64,000 nucleotides of DNA, from positions 2,790,001-2,854,000 of the forward strand of contig NZ_AP025292.1 of the NCBI RefSeq assembly GCF_036492425.1, written 5' to 3'. The notes beneath the pieces are model-generated. The model did not search any database. It had not been told where the DNA came from and saw only the letters and a program-made list of their open reading frames with translations. A program made the position numbers and the translations under genes. How positions within the stretch are numbered: the first letter of the stretch is position 1; each line of letters begins with the position of its first letter. This document shows, one piece after another, positions 39,711-47,777 of the stretch. The DNA comes from Persicobacter psychrovividus (lineage in GTDB: Bacteria > Bacteroidota > Bacteroidia > Cytophagales > Cyclobacteriaceae).

Positions 39711-41168
39711 ATGGCTAAGTTAAAAAACATCATTCGGCAACTTTCAGAAAAAGACTTCAATGCAGTTTATGTATCGCTCATTGACAGTAACGCTGAAAAG
39801 TCTGCCTACCTGTTAAAGTCCATGAGGGAGAAGTCTGTTTCAGATACAAAAATAATGGAGGAGTTGGAGGTAAATACCAACGCTTATTATACACTCCGAT
39901 CCAGACTCAATCAAAAGATTGAAGAATACTTGCTTCAGCAGATGGAGAATCCTCGAACTGATATCCTGAAGAAAGTTGCCAACATCAATGAGATCATCTT
40001 TACCAAAAAGCGGGCAATTGCCATTGCGACCTTAAAGAAGCTTGAGAAGGAGTTGTTGGATTATGATTTGTCAAATGAATTGACGGTTGTATATAAGTCT
40101 CTGAAAAAGCTTCAAGTTCAAAGCCCTGATTACTTCACCTACTCTCAACTTTATAACCGCCATGTGGCTTATATGCTCGCCGTAGATAAGGCTGAGGATA
40201 TGGTGGCTGACTATTTCAAAAAATATGGTCATTTCACTCTTACGGGTGATGAAACGGATAAACTACAGCTGAGCCTGATCAATAAAGAGATTTATGCCAC
40301 CTGTGCACTTTATGAATCGCACCGACTGTTTGTTTACTTCAGTTGTATTAACATTTGGCACCGACTGTTTGTAGAGCCTGATGAGCACCTGCCATCGAAC
40401 CCTGAAAATGAGCCGCAGGCGATTGAGGACATGTTCCAGAAGATTGATAAAATTTTGGATGAATATCACCTTGATTCCATCTATTATCACCTGAGGATTG
40501 TTGTTGAATACCTGAAACTTGAATATTACAGCCATTATAATGTATACCGTAAGGCTGAAAAATATTATGAGGAGGTTAATGAAAGTGTTCCTGTATTGAT
40601 GAGCAACTACAGCGTATTCACTTACCCTTCGCAATTCCTGTACACCAAGCTGGAGCGTAGTTTACGCATTGGTACTGAAAAAGAGCTGGCGGAGGAGAAT
40701 GAAGTCATTTTCAATAACTTTCAGCCCGACCTGCAAGACATTCCAGAACTGCTGAACTATGTGGCTTACCGTGCTTTGTGTTGTTATTATGCGGGCAAAT
40801 ATTCCGAAGCATCGCGTTGGATCAACAACCTGCTGAATGAGGTAAGTTTAAAAAAATACCCGATGGCACAACTGGAGATCAAAGTCTTGTTGGCCTTACA
40901 GTATTGTTTGATGCGCGATTACGATCTGTTCAATCAGCTTATTAACAGTATTCAGCGACAAATCAGGATTATTGGTAAAGAACATGTAGAGTCCATTATC
41001 AATTTCACCAAAGCCCTGAAAGTTTCCATCAGTGACACTAAAAGGCAGAAGGAAACAAAAATTCGAACCATATTGGATAAATACCGCCTAAGTGAGGATA
41101 AGGATTATTTCTCACCGACAGGATTAGTAAAAATTGACAACTCGTTTATTTCTAAACTGAGTCGATAA
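39711..41168 (+). CDS. Large all-helical protein of unknown function
   Basis: 485 residues, soluble, no signal peptide. The sequence reads as continuous amphipathic helices with paired aromatic residues (for example YYHLRIVVEYLKLEYYSHYNVYRKAEKYYEE, about 262-292; ALCCYYAGKYSEASRWINNLLNE), which suggests an alpha-solenoid of TPR type. The N-terminal LSEKDFNAVYVSLIDSNAEKSAYLL and the short basic tail are not recognised. Similar-length proteins exist, as I recall, in Cytophagales but without a known role. Its own terminator follows. Confidence 0.75.
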   Translation: MAKLKNIIRQLSEKDFNAVYVSLIDSNAEKSAYLLKSMREKSVSDTKIMEELEVNTNAYYTLRSRLNQKIEEYLLQQMENPRTDILKKVANINEIIFTKKRAIAIATLKKLEKELLDYDLSNELTVVYKSLKKLQVQSPDYFTYSQLYNRHVAYMLAVDKAEDMVADYFKKYGHFTLTGDETDKLQLSLINKEIYATCALYESHRLFVYFSCINIWHRLFVEPDEHLPSNPENEPQAIEDMFQKIDKILDEYHLDSIYYHLRIVVEYLKLEYYSHYNVYRKAEKYYEEVNESVPVLMSNYSVFTYPSQFLYTKLERSLRIGTEKELAEENEVIFNNFQPDLQDIPELLNYVAYRALCCYYAGKYSEASRWINNLLNEVSLKKYPMAQLEIKVLLALQYCLMRDYDLFNQLINSIQRQIRIIGKEHVESIINFTKALKVSISDTKRQKETKIRTILDKYRLSEDKDYFSPTGLVKIDNSFISKLSR

Positions 41169-41174
41169 AATATC

Positions 41175-41203
41175 AAAGCACCTCATAGTAGGTGCTTTTT
41201 TTT
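41175..41203 (+). terminator. Terminator after the 39711 gene
   Basis: AAAGCACCT and AGGTGCTTT pair around CATAGT and are followed by a T run, a few bases past the stop codon. Confidence 0.88.
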
Positions 41204-41269
41204 GTACCTGTATCTTTCTAACTCCGTAAATATAAGCAGACTTCATTCCTTGTCATCTTTAATTTACTT

Positions 41270-42163
41270 ATGAGTAAAAATGTCGCTTTAGTTCTTGGGA
41301 GTGGTGGTGCGCGTGGCTTGGCACACATCGGTGTGCTTGAGGCCTTGCTGGATCACGGCTTTAATATCACCTCTATTGCAGGTTCCTCAATTGGTGCTGT
41401 CATTGGGGGATGTTATGCCCGAGGCAAAATGCGCGAAGGAAAAGCGTGGTTTGCCGCCCTGGATAAATTTGACCTTTTCAATCTGATCGATTTCACTTTT
41501 TCAAAACAAGGACTGGTAAAAGGCGACCGACTTTTTGACAATCTGAAAGAGATTATTGGTGACAAGCTCATTGATGATTTATACATCCCTTACATTGCAG
41601 TCGCTACGGATATTCAGCAAAATAAAGAAGTGGTCTTCAGGCATGGGAGTTTACTTACCGCAATGCGTGCCTCAGTAGCGATTCCCTCGTTTATTACCCC
41701 ATTTTTCTATCATGGCAGGGAACTGATTGATGGTGGTGTAACAAACCCACTACCGATCAACCGGATCCATCGGTTCCCAAAAGATATCTGTATCGCAGTG
41801 GACATCAATGCCAACATCCCTTACACACCCGTGATCAGCCAAAGCCTGCCACCACAAGAGCTGTTCGGCTCCGACTCCTATGAGAAAAATATGCGTTCTT
41901 TTATCTCTTTCTTCAATAAAACAGCCGACAAGAAGGTGGTGAAGATGGCCGAAACAATCGGTTTTTTGGATATCATCAATCGATCTTTTGACATCATGCA
42001 AGATCAGATTTCTGCACACATCATTCAAACTCACCCACCAGATGTGTTGATACAGGTCTCCCGAAAAGCTTGTGGTACCCTGGATTTTTATAAAATTGAT
42101 GAAATGATTGCCCATGGCCGTGAGGCGACAGAAAAGGCATTACGCGAAAAAAAACTGATTTAA
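41270..42163 (+). CDS. Patatin-like phospholipase family protein
   Basis: 297 residues with the Ser-Asp dyad of patatin/RssA-type hydrolases. The oxyanion loop GSGGARGLAHIGVLE is at 10-24, the nucleophile is Ser40 in GSSIG, and the Asp lies in the DGGVTNP motif near 155. No signal peptide, so it is cytoplasmic or loosely membrane-bound. Lipid acyl hydrolase activity is expected. Its stop codon is interlocked with that of the convergent gene. Confidence 0.9.
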   Translation: MSKNVALVLGSGGARGLAHIGVLEALLDHGFNITSIAGSSIGAVIGGCYARGKMREGKAWFAALDKFDLFNLIDFTFSKQGLVKGDRLFDNLKEIIGDKLIDDLYIPYIAVATDIQQNKEVVFRHGSLLTAMRASVAIPSFITPFFYHGRELIDGGVTNPLPINRIHRFPKDICIAVDINANIPYTPVISQSLPPQELFGSDSYEKNMRSFISFFNKTADKKVVKMAETIGFLDIINRSFDIMQDQISAHIIQTHPPDVLIQVSRKACGTLDFYKIDEMIAHGREATEKALREKKLI

Positions 42164-42648
42164 ACCAGTGGGGTAATCCCTTTTTTCAGGTCAAATTTCA
42201 GTCGATAGAATTGACAAAGCATACGTTTGAGCTCACTGATGGCCGCTTGGTGATTTCCCCGATTTAGAATACAATAGTCGAGTAAGGTCTGATGAAAACG
42301 GGTATTGAGTCCAAGCTCAAAGAGCATTTTTGCAAAGCCTTTTTGCCAATCGTCCTGGTACTTTTCTTCCAAGCTGCGGCCATCAAACAAAAATGACAGC
42401 TGGTATTCCCCGTTGTTAAATCGGTAAATAGCAGCCATGAGCTGATACACTTCTTCCAGCCCTTCCAAAAAATAATCTTCACAATCTTCCAGACTCCTGA
42501 CGGTGTCATCTTTAAGTCCTAAAGGATTGTGTAACTGAAGGTAAACCATTCGGCCTTTTTCCACTAATTCTTTCAGCATCTGGTTTAGTTCCTGTTGCTG
42601 AATAGCGTATAATTGCTGGTTAAAGTCCGAAGAGAAAAATTTCTGCAT
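42160..42648 (-). CDS. Protein of unknown function convergent with the patatin gene
   Basis: 162 residues from the ATG at 42648. The frame is open 9 codons further (TTG start), but a TATATTTG promoter box at 42673-42680 overlaps that upstream start, so the ATG is preferred. The sequence is helical and soluble (MQKFFSSDFNQQLYAIQQQELNQMLKELVEKG..., FLEGLEEVYQLMAAIYRFNNGEYQLSFLFDG), with no motif I recognise. Its TAA overlaps the patatin gene TAA by 2 bases. Confidence 0.65.
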   Translation of the reverse strand: MQKFFSSDFNQQLYAIQQQELNQMLKELVEKGRMVYLQLHNPLGLKDDTVRSLEDCEDYFLEGLEEVYQLMAAIYRFNNGEYQLSFLFDGRSLEEKYQDDWQKGFAKMLFELGLNTRFHQTLLDYCILNRGNHQAAISELKRMLCQFYRLKFDLKKGITPLV

Positions 42649-42672
42649 GAGTATCTGATTCACGATAATTTG

Positions 42673-42680
42673 CAAATATA
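42673..42680 (-). promoter_or_regulatory. Putative -7 box for the 42160-42648 gene
   Basis: TATATTTG on the minus strand matches TAnnTTTG and lies 25 bases before the ATG. No -33 TTTG is at the standard distance. The gap to the WG-repeat gene upstream is 42 bases. Confidence 0.45.
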
Positions 42681-42717
42681 TTACTTTTTGCGTTTTATCA
42701 TTGGATGCAAAGCAACA

Positions 42718-44934
42718 TTAAGGTTTTTTCCATAAAAATGATCGCTGTTGCCGTGCGATGAACTGCTTCGAGCGTGCATCATAACGAATGCCCTGATAAA
42801 TCATCGGGATCACATCAAGGCCTCCACTGCTGATCACGCCATATTTACCCCGACGGCAGGTCAGCAGCCTGTTGCTGGTCAATGGCTTAATCAAATCAAA
42901 CTTTGGGGTCAGACGTAAACTCCCTTTATTGTTAATGTAACCATACTTCCCATTCAGCTTCACCAGAAAACCACCCGTATTCATGCGTTCCATTTCGGGG
43001 TATAAGGGCTTGACGAGCTCCTGCCCATTCAAATCAACCACACCCCAAAGTCCATCTTTCTGAACCATCGCCAACCCATTTTCATAAGGCTTCACGGCAT
43101 CGTAATTGGGCTGAAGGACAATCTCCTCTTTCCTGTTCATAAATCCCCAGCCCCCTTTGATATTTACTGGGGCACGATCCTGCATATATGCACCCGCGTG
43201 ATCATATCGGTTGGCAAGTCGCAATGTGCCATGCATATCAATAAAGCCATACTGATCATCAAGCTTTGCCCCGATAAAGTCCTCGCCAAAAGTTGCATAA
43301 TGGTGCACTCCTCGCGAAAAAGGGATGACCACCTTTCCGCTATCGTCCAACAGAGCGGCCAGGCCTCCACGATATATCGCATATTTGCCGTGGGTGAGAT
43401 CAACAAGGCTGTCATAATCCACGAAAAATGTTTTTCTGCCCGCAGTATCAATAAGCCCAATTTTTTGATTGTTTCCGCGCTCAATAAATCCGAGTGGGTG
43501 AGTTGTCAGGGCGTTGAAGGTAAAATACACTTCATCGCCATTGGTATTGGTCAGCTTACTCCCAAACTGATCTTTCGAAAACCACATGCCATGTGCCCAT
43601 TGTATAGGCGTAGGCCGTGGTCTGACGATCCATTCCTCCTTACGGTTGATTACCCCAAATTTATTTAAATACTTCACCAGAAACTGCCCCTGATGCACTT
43701 CAATCACATCATCATAACGCGCATAAATCACAGGTTTGTTCGTCGAGTCCGTTACCCCCCAGTATTTACCCTGCTGAAATGCCCACATGCCATTGTTCAG
43801 TATTTTCAGACCCTTGTAGGATGCACTGAGTTTTACTCCAGTAGCACTGAAAATCGAAATGCTATTTTTATTCCTGCTCAGTACTACAAAATCCTCTTTG
43901 ACAAAAACACTGTCAAACCGAAAACGCGTGAGTTGTTCCCCTTCTACAGTAACAAGTGCCAGTTTGTCTTGCTTTCGCGCAACCAACAAATTTGAATTTA
44001 CAGGAACAAGATGCGGATAAACAATAGAGGAGCTCATTGAACCACTACTGACCACCTGATCAGCATTATTTCGGTGCAATATCGCGCGTGTTTCAGAGAT
44101 TGGACTGAGGCTATCGCCCATGTATTTTTTCTGTACCTTATTTTGGTCAGAAAGCAAAGTGAGGTCAGCAAAAGGCTCCATCTTCCAATGATCAAGCTCC
44201 CACTGAATACTTTTCTTTTCTACAGGAACAGTTACCGTTCCTTCTTTGGTCAGTAAACCAACTGCCCCATTTTTATAGGCCACCAGAGCAGGCCCCACGC
44301 TCAGCTTAAGACTATCAAAGGCGAAGTTCGTCAAGAGTTTTCCTTCAAAAGTAGCCAATGCCACTTCTCCGTCGGTATTTTTGACTACCAGTCGGTCGTC
44401 GCCCAATTTTTGAATATTCGGATACTGGAAAGGCAACAGTGCCCGACCGTGATCGTCGATAATGCCATAAAAAACATCGCTACCGATCTCTTGCCGAGCT
44501 AAGTAGTGGTCTTTTTCATCCAAGGCCCAGAGGTTCACAAAACGGAAGTCAACACTTACCTTACCTTTATCATTCAGTAAGCCGTATTTTTGCTGAAGGG
44601 AAAATTTATCACGATAGCTGGCCAATAGAAGACCTTTCTGCCCTACGGGGTAAATACTGTTGAATTTTGCAGGCACAATCTTAACATCCTTGAGGTTTAA
44701 TACCCCCCAAAGGCCTGCTTCCTGATAACCGATCAGTGAGTTTGGCGTAACCAAAGCAACATTTTTTTCACTCCACCCTAATTGGTCATATTTCGCAGGA
44801 ATGATCTGATTGCCCTGCGCGTCAATCAATCCGACCTTATTTTGTTTGGTCACCACCTGAAAATTGTCCGCAACAGCGAAACGGTAACTCCCTAACACAA
44901 AAACCAATATGAACAGTATTCTTATAAAACTCAC
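42718..44934 (-). CDS. WG-repeat protein, exported
   Basis: 738 residues. A signal peptide (about 1-22, ending SYRFAVADN) is followed by many copies of the WG (KWG) repeat with the pattern G-xx-D-x-xG-xx-xxP-x-x-Y-D: KVGLIDAQGNQIIPAKYD, WGVLNLKDVKIVPAKF, YGFIDMHGTLRLANRYDHA, GWGFMNRKEEIVLQPNYDAV, WGVVDLNGQELVKPLYPEM, YGYINNKGSLRLTPKFDLI. Such repeats fold as beta-hairpins and are thought to bind other molecules; partner unknown. It lies downstream of the small basic gene, which is cut off from it by a terminator. Confidence 0.88.
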   Translation of the reverse strand: MSFIRILFILVFVLGSYRFAVADNFQVVTKQNKVGLIDAQGNQIIPAKYDQLGWSEKNVALVTPNSLIGYQEAGLWGVLNLKDVKIVPAKFNSIYPVGQKGLLLASYRDKFSLQQKYGLLNDKGKVSVDFRFVNLWALDEKDHYLARQEIGSDVFYGIIDDHGRALLPFQYPNIQKLGDDRLVVKNTDGEVALATFEGKLLTNFAFDSLKLSVGPALVAYKNGAVGLLTKEGTVTVPVEKKSIQWELDHWKMEPFADLTLLSDQNKVQKKYMGDSLSPISETRAILHRNNADQVVSSGSMSSSIVYPHLVPVNSNLLVARKQDKLALVTVEGEQLTRFRFDSVFVKEDFVVLSRNKNSISIFSATGVKLSASYKGLKILNNGMWAFQQGKYWGVTDSTNKPVIYARYDDVIEVHQGQFLVKYLNKFGVINRKEEWIVRPRPTPIQWAHGMWFSKDQFGSKLTNTNGDEVYFTFNALTTHPLGFIERGNNQKIGLIDTAGRKTFFVDYDSLVDLTHGKYAIYRGGLAALLDDSGKVVIPFSRGVHHYATFGEDFIGAKLDDQYGFIDMHGTLRLANRYDHAGAYMQDRAPVNIKGGWGFMNRKEEIVLQPNYDAVKPYENGLAMVQKDGLWGVVDLNGQELVKPLYPEMERMNTGGFLVKLNGKYGYINNKGSLRLTPKFDLIKPLTSNRLLTCRRGKYGVISSGGLDVIPMIYQGIRYDARSKQFIARQQRSFLWKKP

Positions 44935-44955
44935 TACCTGGAAAAATTCTTAGCC

Positions 44956-44990
44956 AAAAAAAAGAGGAAGCACAAAAGTACTTCCTCCTT
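44956..44990 (-). terminator. Terminator between the small basic gene and the WG gene
   Basis: AAAGAGGAAGCAC and GTACTTCCTCCTTT pair with two mismatches around AAAA; on the minus strand a T run follows. Its loop side also contains TACTTTTG on the minus strand, which fits the -7 consensus for the WG gene. Confidence 0.7.
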
Positions 44991-45029
44991 TTAAAGAATG
45001 CTAAAATTGACCTCTTAATTCATCATTAT

Positions 45030-45185
45030 TTACGCAAATGAAGTATTAAGCGCATCAAGTCGTGCTTTTAATAATTTATGGTCGATCTGAATTTTATACT
45101 TCATGCGCAAATAGCGGTGAATAACCGCAATACTCTTGCGCCTCGACCGATGACTTTTCAGTATTTTATTGATGATATCTTCCAT
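45030..45185 (-). CDS. Small basic helical protein
   Basis: 51 residues starting MEDIINKILKSHRSRRKS. Lys/Arg-rich, with a predicted helix-turn-helix-like layout (residues about 5-25 and 33-48), which suggests nucleic-acid binding, but no family is recognised. The ATG at 45185 is preferred over a GTG 17 codons earlier because a promoter box (TAGTTTTT, 45216-45223) sits inside the longer frame. It has a promoter and a terminator of its own, which supports it being a real gene. Confidence 0.55.
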   Translation of the reverse strand: MEDIINKILKSHRSRRKSIAVIHRYLRMKYKIQIDHKLLKARLDALNTSFA

Positions 45186-45215
45186 GGGTAGTTCATTTAA
45201 GTGTGCTTTATAGTT

Positions 45216-45246
45216 AAAAACTACGCAATGCACCACTATGTTACAA
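45216..45246 (-). promoter_or_regulatory. Promoter for the small basic gene
   Basis: TTG (45244-45246), a 20-base spacer and TAGTTTTT (45216-45223, one mismatch to TAnnTTTG) on the minus strand. Initiation near 45210 would leave a 25-base leader. Confidence 0.55.
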
Positions 45247-45262
45247 GCCCTCTTCCAATAAA

Positions 45263-45886
45263 TTACTCTCCTTTAATAGATTTGATGAACTGCTTCCAGG
45301 TACCGTTATTCAATAGTGGAATCGAGAACCCCTGATATTGATTGAAATGTTGATTTACCGACTGCTGATAGTTATCCATCGGGGTGGCACTCAGGTTGGA
45401 TTGGCGGTTCCACATCACGGCACGCTCGCGATTGACATTCCCCATCACGACACGATTTGCCTGCTGATCAGGAAAACGCATTTCGGCAATGGCATCTTTG
45501 GCATCTTCTTCCGTAGCGAATGGCAGAACGTCCACGTTGGGCAATACCAGCACATCTGGCTCCAAATGCATGGCAATACTGATATTCGACTGGCGATCTT
45601 TTGGGATAATCAGTGCCCGATTGGTGTGGTTCAATGAACTGACAATAATGCTGTCTCCTGCCAAAACGGGCATGGTAAAGTAACCATAGGCATTCGAGGT
45701 GGTTCCGCGCCCAGTACTTGGCACAAAAACGTGCACGCCGTTTAGTCCTCGTTCGGTTCCCTGTTCCAGTATCACACCTGAAAACTGAATGATCTGTTGA
45801 TGTTGGTCGTTGTCAGATTGTGCTTTTGCTTCAGGAATGCCGATCCCCAGCAAGCAAAATGTTAACAACAATAAGATATATCGCAT
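45263..45886 (-). CDS. Exported protein with carboxypeptidase-like regulatory domain
   Basis: 207 residues. MRYILLLLTFCLLGIGIPEAKAQ is a signal peptide; residues about 33-105 (IQFSGVILEQGTERGLNGVHVFVPSTGRGTTSNAYGYFTMPV) form the beta-sandwich CarboxypepD_reg-like domain also found at the N-terminus of TonB-dependent receptors. The C-terminal part is not recognised. The ATG at 45886 is preferred; a longer frame from 45919 would overlap a promoter box. Role probably in the periplasm or outer membrane; not known. Confidence 0.78.
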   Translation of the reverse strand: MRYILLLLTFCLLGIGIPEAKAQSDNDQHQQIIQFSGVILEQGTERGLNGVHVFVPSTGRGTTSNAYGYFTMPVLAGDSIIVSSLNHTNRALIIPKDRQSNISIAMHLEPDVLVLPNVDVLPFATEEDAKDAIAEMRFPDQQANRVVMGNVNRERAVMWNRQSNLSATPMDNYQQSVNQHFNQYQGFSIPLLNNGTWKQFIKSIKGE

Positions 45887-45916
45887 AATAAATCGTTTGA
45901 ATCGTATTCCTTTTCT

Positions 45917-45924
45917 CAAAAATA
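45917..45924 (-). promoter_or_regulatory. Putative -7 box for the 45263-45886 gene
   Basis: TATTTTTG on the minus strand fits TAnnTTTG; TTTTTG lies 22 bases further up. It overlaps the alternative upstream start, so it supports the ATG at 45886. Confidence 0.5.
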
Positions 45925-46003
45925 TACTTATTTAACAAACTAAACGCAAAAACCTCTCGGTTTCTCTTCAGATTCCGTGATTTAAACCAACAATACCCAC
46001 CGA

Positions 46004-46396
46004 ATGCGCATAAAAAAAGTAAACCTACCCACGGGAAGCCAGCTCTACAAGGCCCTCAGTGAAGAGGCCCGTTTACGGATATTACACCTCATTTTCAGAA
46101 ATGGAGAAATGTGTATCAGCGATCTGGAGATTATCCTTGATTTTACCCAAACGAAAACCTCAAGGCACCTGAACTATATGAAACAGGCGGGACTTTTAAC
46201 CACCCGCAAGCATGACCAGTGGGTTTTCTACTCCATCAAGGAGGCTATGCAAGATATTGTCGGCACTTTACTCAGTATTGTGGAAGGGGACATGCTGCTG
46301 GACAAAGATCAGGAAATATTTCAGATCATGTACAGTAACCGTGAGCTGGCGATATATAAAGCACAGCACCTCAGAAGTCGGTATGCACTTCAGTAG
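46004..46396 (+). CDS. ArsR/SmtB-family transcriptional regulator
   Basis: 130 residues with a winged helix-turn-helix: LYKALSEEARLRILHLIF, CISDLEIILDFTQTKTSRHLNYMKQAGLL and the wing KHDQWVFYSI (residues about 15-80). The classical alpha-3 metal motif ELCVCDL reads EMCISDL, so only one Cys is in place and metal sensing is uncertain. Divergent from the 45263 gene, so it may control that gene or itself. Confidence 0.88.
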   Translation: MRIKKVNLPTGSQLYKALSEEARLRILHLIFRNGEMCISDLEIILDFTQTKTSRHLNYMKQAGLLTTRKHDQWVFYSIKEAMQDIVGTLLSIVEGDMLLDKDQEIFQIMYSNRELAIYKAQHLRSRYALQ

Positions 46397-46398
46397 CG

Positions 46399-46434
46399 AA
46401 AAAAGCCAGTAACAAAAGATGCTACTGGCTTTTT
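46399..46434. terminator. Bidirectional terminator between the ArsR and lipoprotein genes
   Basis: AAAAAAGCCAGTA and TACTGGCTTTTT pair around an 11-base loop and carry A/T tracts on both strands. It serves the ArsR gene and the convergent 46477 lipoprotein gene. Confidence 0.85.
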
Positions 46435-46476
46435 AATGTTGATCACCTAAAACAGGTGAGCTATTTTTTTTGATTA

Positions 46477-47736
46477 TTAGATTTCATTCACCTGCATGAA
46501 GGCCGTCTGAGGGATTGCTCCTCCGTCGTAAATATCATACTTCACTTTGTAGATCATACCATCTTCGAAATCACCAAAGAAACGAGCCTTAAGGATTGCC
46601 TCAATTTTCGCATTGATGGTTTCTTCAGTATTATTTCTCATATCAAAGTTAGGGTAACGCTCGCCATTTAGTTTGTAGTCTTCTTCTACTAACTCATAAA
46701 GGATTGCGCTTTCAGGCTCATTACCATCCTCTACATCCAACTTCACAACAGTGAATGGATCTGTAATCCAGGTCGATTTTGAGTAATCCTGCTTGTTTTC
46801 AGAGAACAGGTAGTTACCGAAAGCAGTCAGCTCCAAACCTTTCCAAACACCTTTTTCAAAGTCCCAGTCTCCGTAATATGCCTGAGCAACCCACATACCA
46901 TCTTCAACTTGATACTGGATCATTTCCTTTTGTGTACCATAGAATTTGAAGTTGATCGTAATTTCAGACTTCCCATTGGCGATCGAAGAAGATGCCAAGA
47001 AAGCAGGAATAAAATCCTCGGTGCTTACAAATCTGCTGAAGTAATAATTTTCTCCAGGCTGATCTTTTTCTGTACCCATTGAAACGTAATCCTGATCGGT
47101 CAATACATAGGCATCGTTACCGTTTTCCATTGTACCTTCACCAAAAGTAGCATCCTCGCCCTTTTGCGTCCAGGTACCATCCGTTCCCTTCACCCATGTA
47201 GCAAGCTGTGGCTTTGCCATTTGGTAAACCTTATATTGTAAGATTGAGCTCATGCCTTCAACAGCATAAGGATACATATTTTTTAGCAATACTGGCAAAT
47301 ACTTATCTTCCTGCCCAGCACTAACTGTTTTGTATCCTAAACCAAGATTATCGTAATCTTCGTCCGTCAAAACATAGTAGCTATTTTCTTCCAGCTCTTT
47401 GGCATTTTCCAATGGTTGCTTTTGGTTAAAGTGAGCCACCACAACCTGCATTTCTTCTCCGTAGAATTTCTTCGTCAGGATTTCAGGCAAGTATTCCGTT
47501 GCAGGATACTCTACCGTAAAAGAACCCTGTGCGCCGATGGTATGTACCGACGACAACTGATAATCAGCAGGCGTCAGGATATATTCTTCCATTGCCAACT
47601 CACGGGAGCTTTGAAACAATTCACGTTGTGCTTTAAGATCAGCGTGATCAGCCAGATCGTCACGCATTCCCGACAAAGGGTCACAAGCCATGGCCATCAA
47701 AAGGATAAGGCCAAATATGAAGTTATATGATTTCAT
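46477..47736 (-). CDS. Repeat-containing lipoprotein paired with a TonB-dependent receptor
   Basis: 419 residues. Lipobox LLMAMAC with Cys18. Four repeats start with a Y-x-L-x-x-x-D-Y motif at about 52, 121, 210 and 347 (YILTPADY, YVLTDEDY, YVLTDQDY, YELVEEDY); the first three are followed by a Y/F-(L/I)-P segment (YLPEILTKKF, YLPVLLKNMY, FIPAFLASSS) and a strand rich in Tyr/Val. It is 41 bases downstream of the receptor gene on the same strand, so the two form an operon. By analogy with SusD-type partners it may be a surface lipoprotein that helps the receptor capture a ligand, but it is not recognised as SusD; the function is unknown. Confidence 0.78.
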   Translation of the reverse strand: MKSYNFIFGLILLMAMACDPLSGMRDDLADHADLKAQRELFQSSRELAMEEYILTPADYQLSSVHTIGAQGSFTVEYPATEYLPEILTKKFYGEEMQVVVAHFNQKQPLENAKELEENSYYVLTDEDYDNLGLGYKTVSAGQEDKYLPVLLKNMYPYAVEGMSSILQYKVYQMAKPQLATWVKGTDGTWTQKGEDATFGEGTMENGNDAYVLTDQDYVSMGTEKDQPGENYYFSRFVSTEDFIPAFLASSSIANGKSEITINFKFYGTQKEMIQYQVEDGMWVAQAYYGDWDFEKGVWKGLELTAFGNYLFSENKQDYSKSTWITDPFTVVKLDVEDGNEPESAILYELVEEDYKLNGERYPNFDMRNNTEETINAKIEAILKARFFGDFEDGMIYKVKYDIYDGGAIPQTAFMQVNEI

Positions 47737-47777
47737 GATTATTCTTATTATTAAGTAAAAGGAGTAAAAAAATTGGC

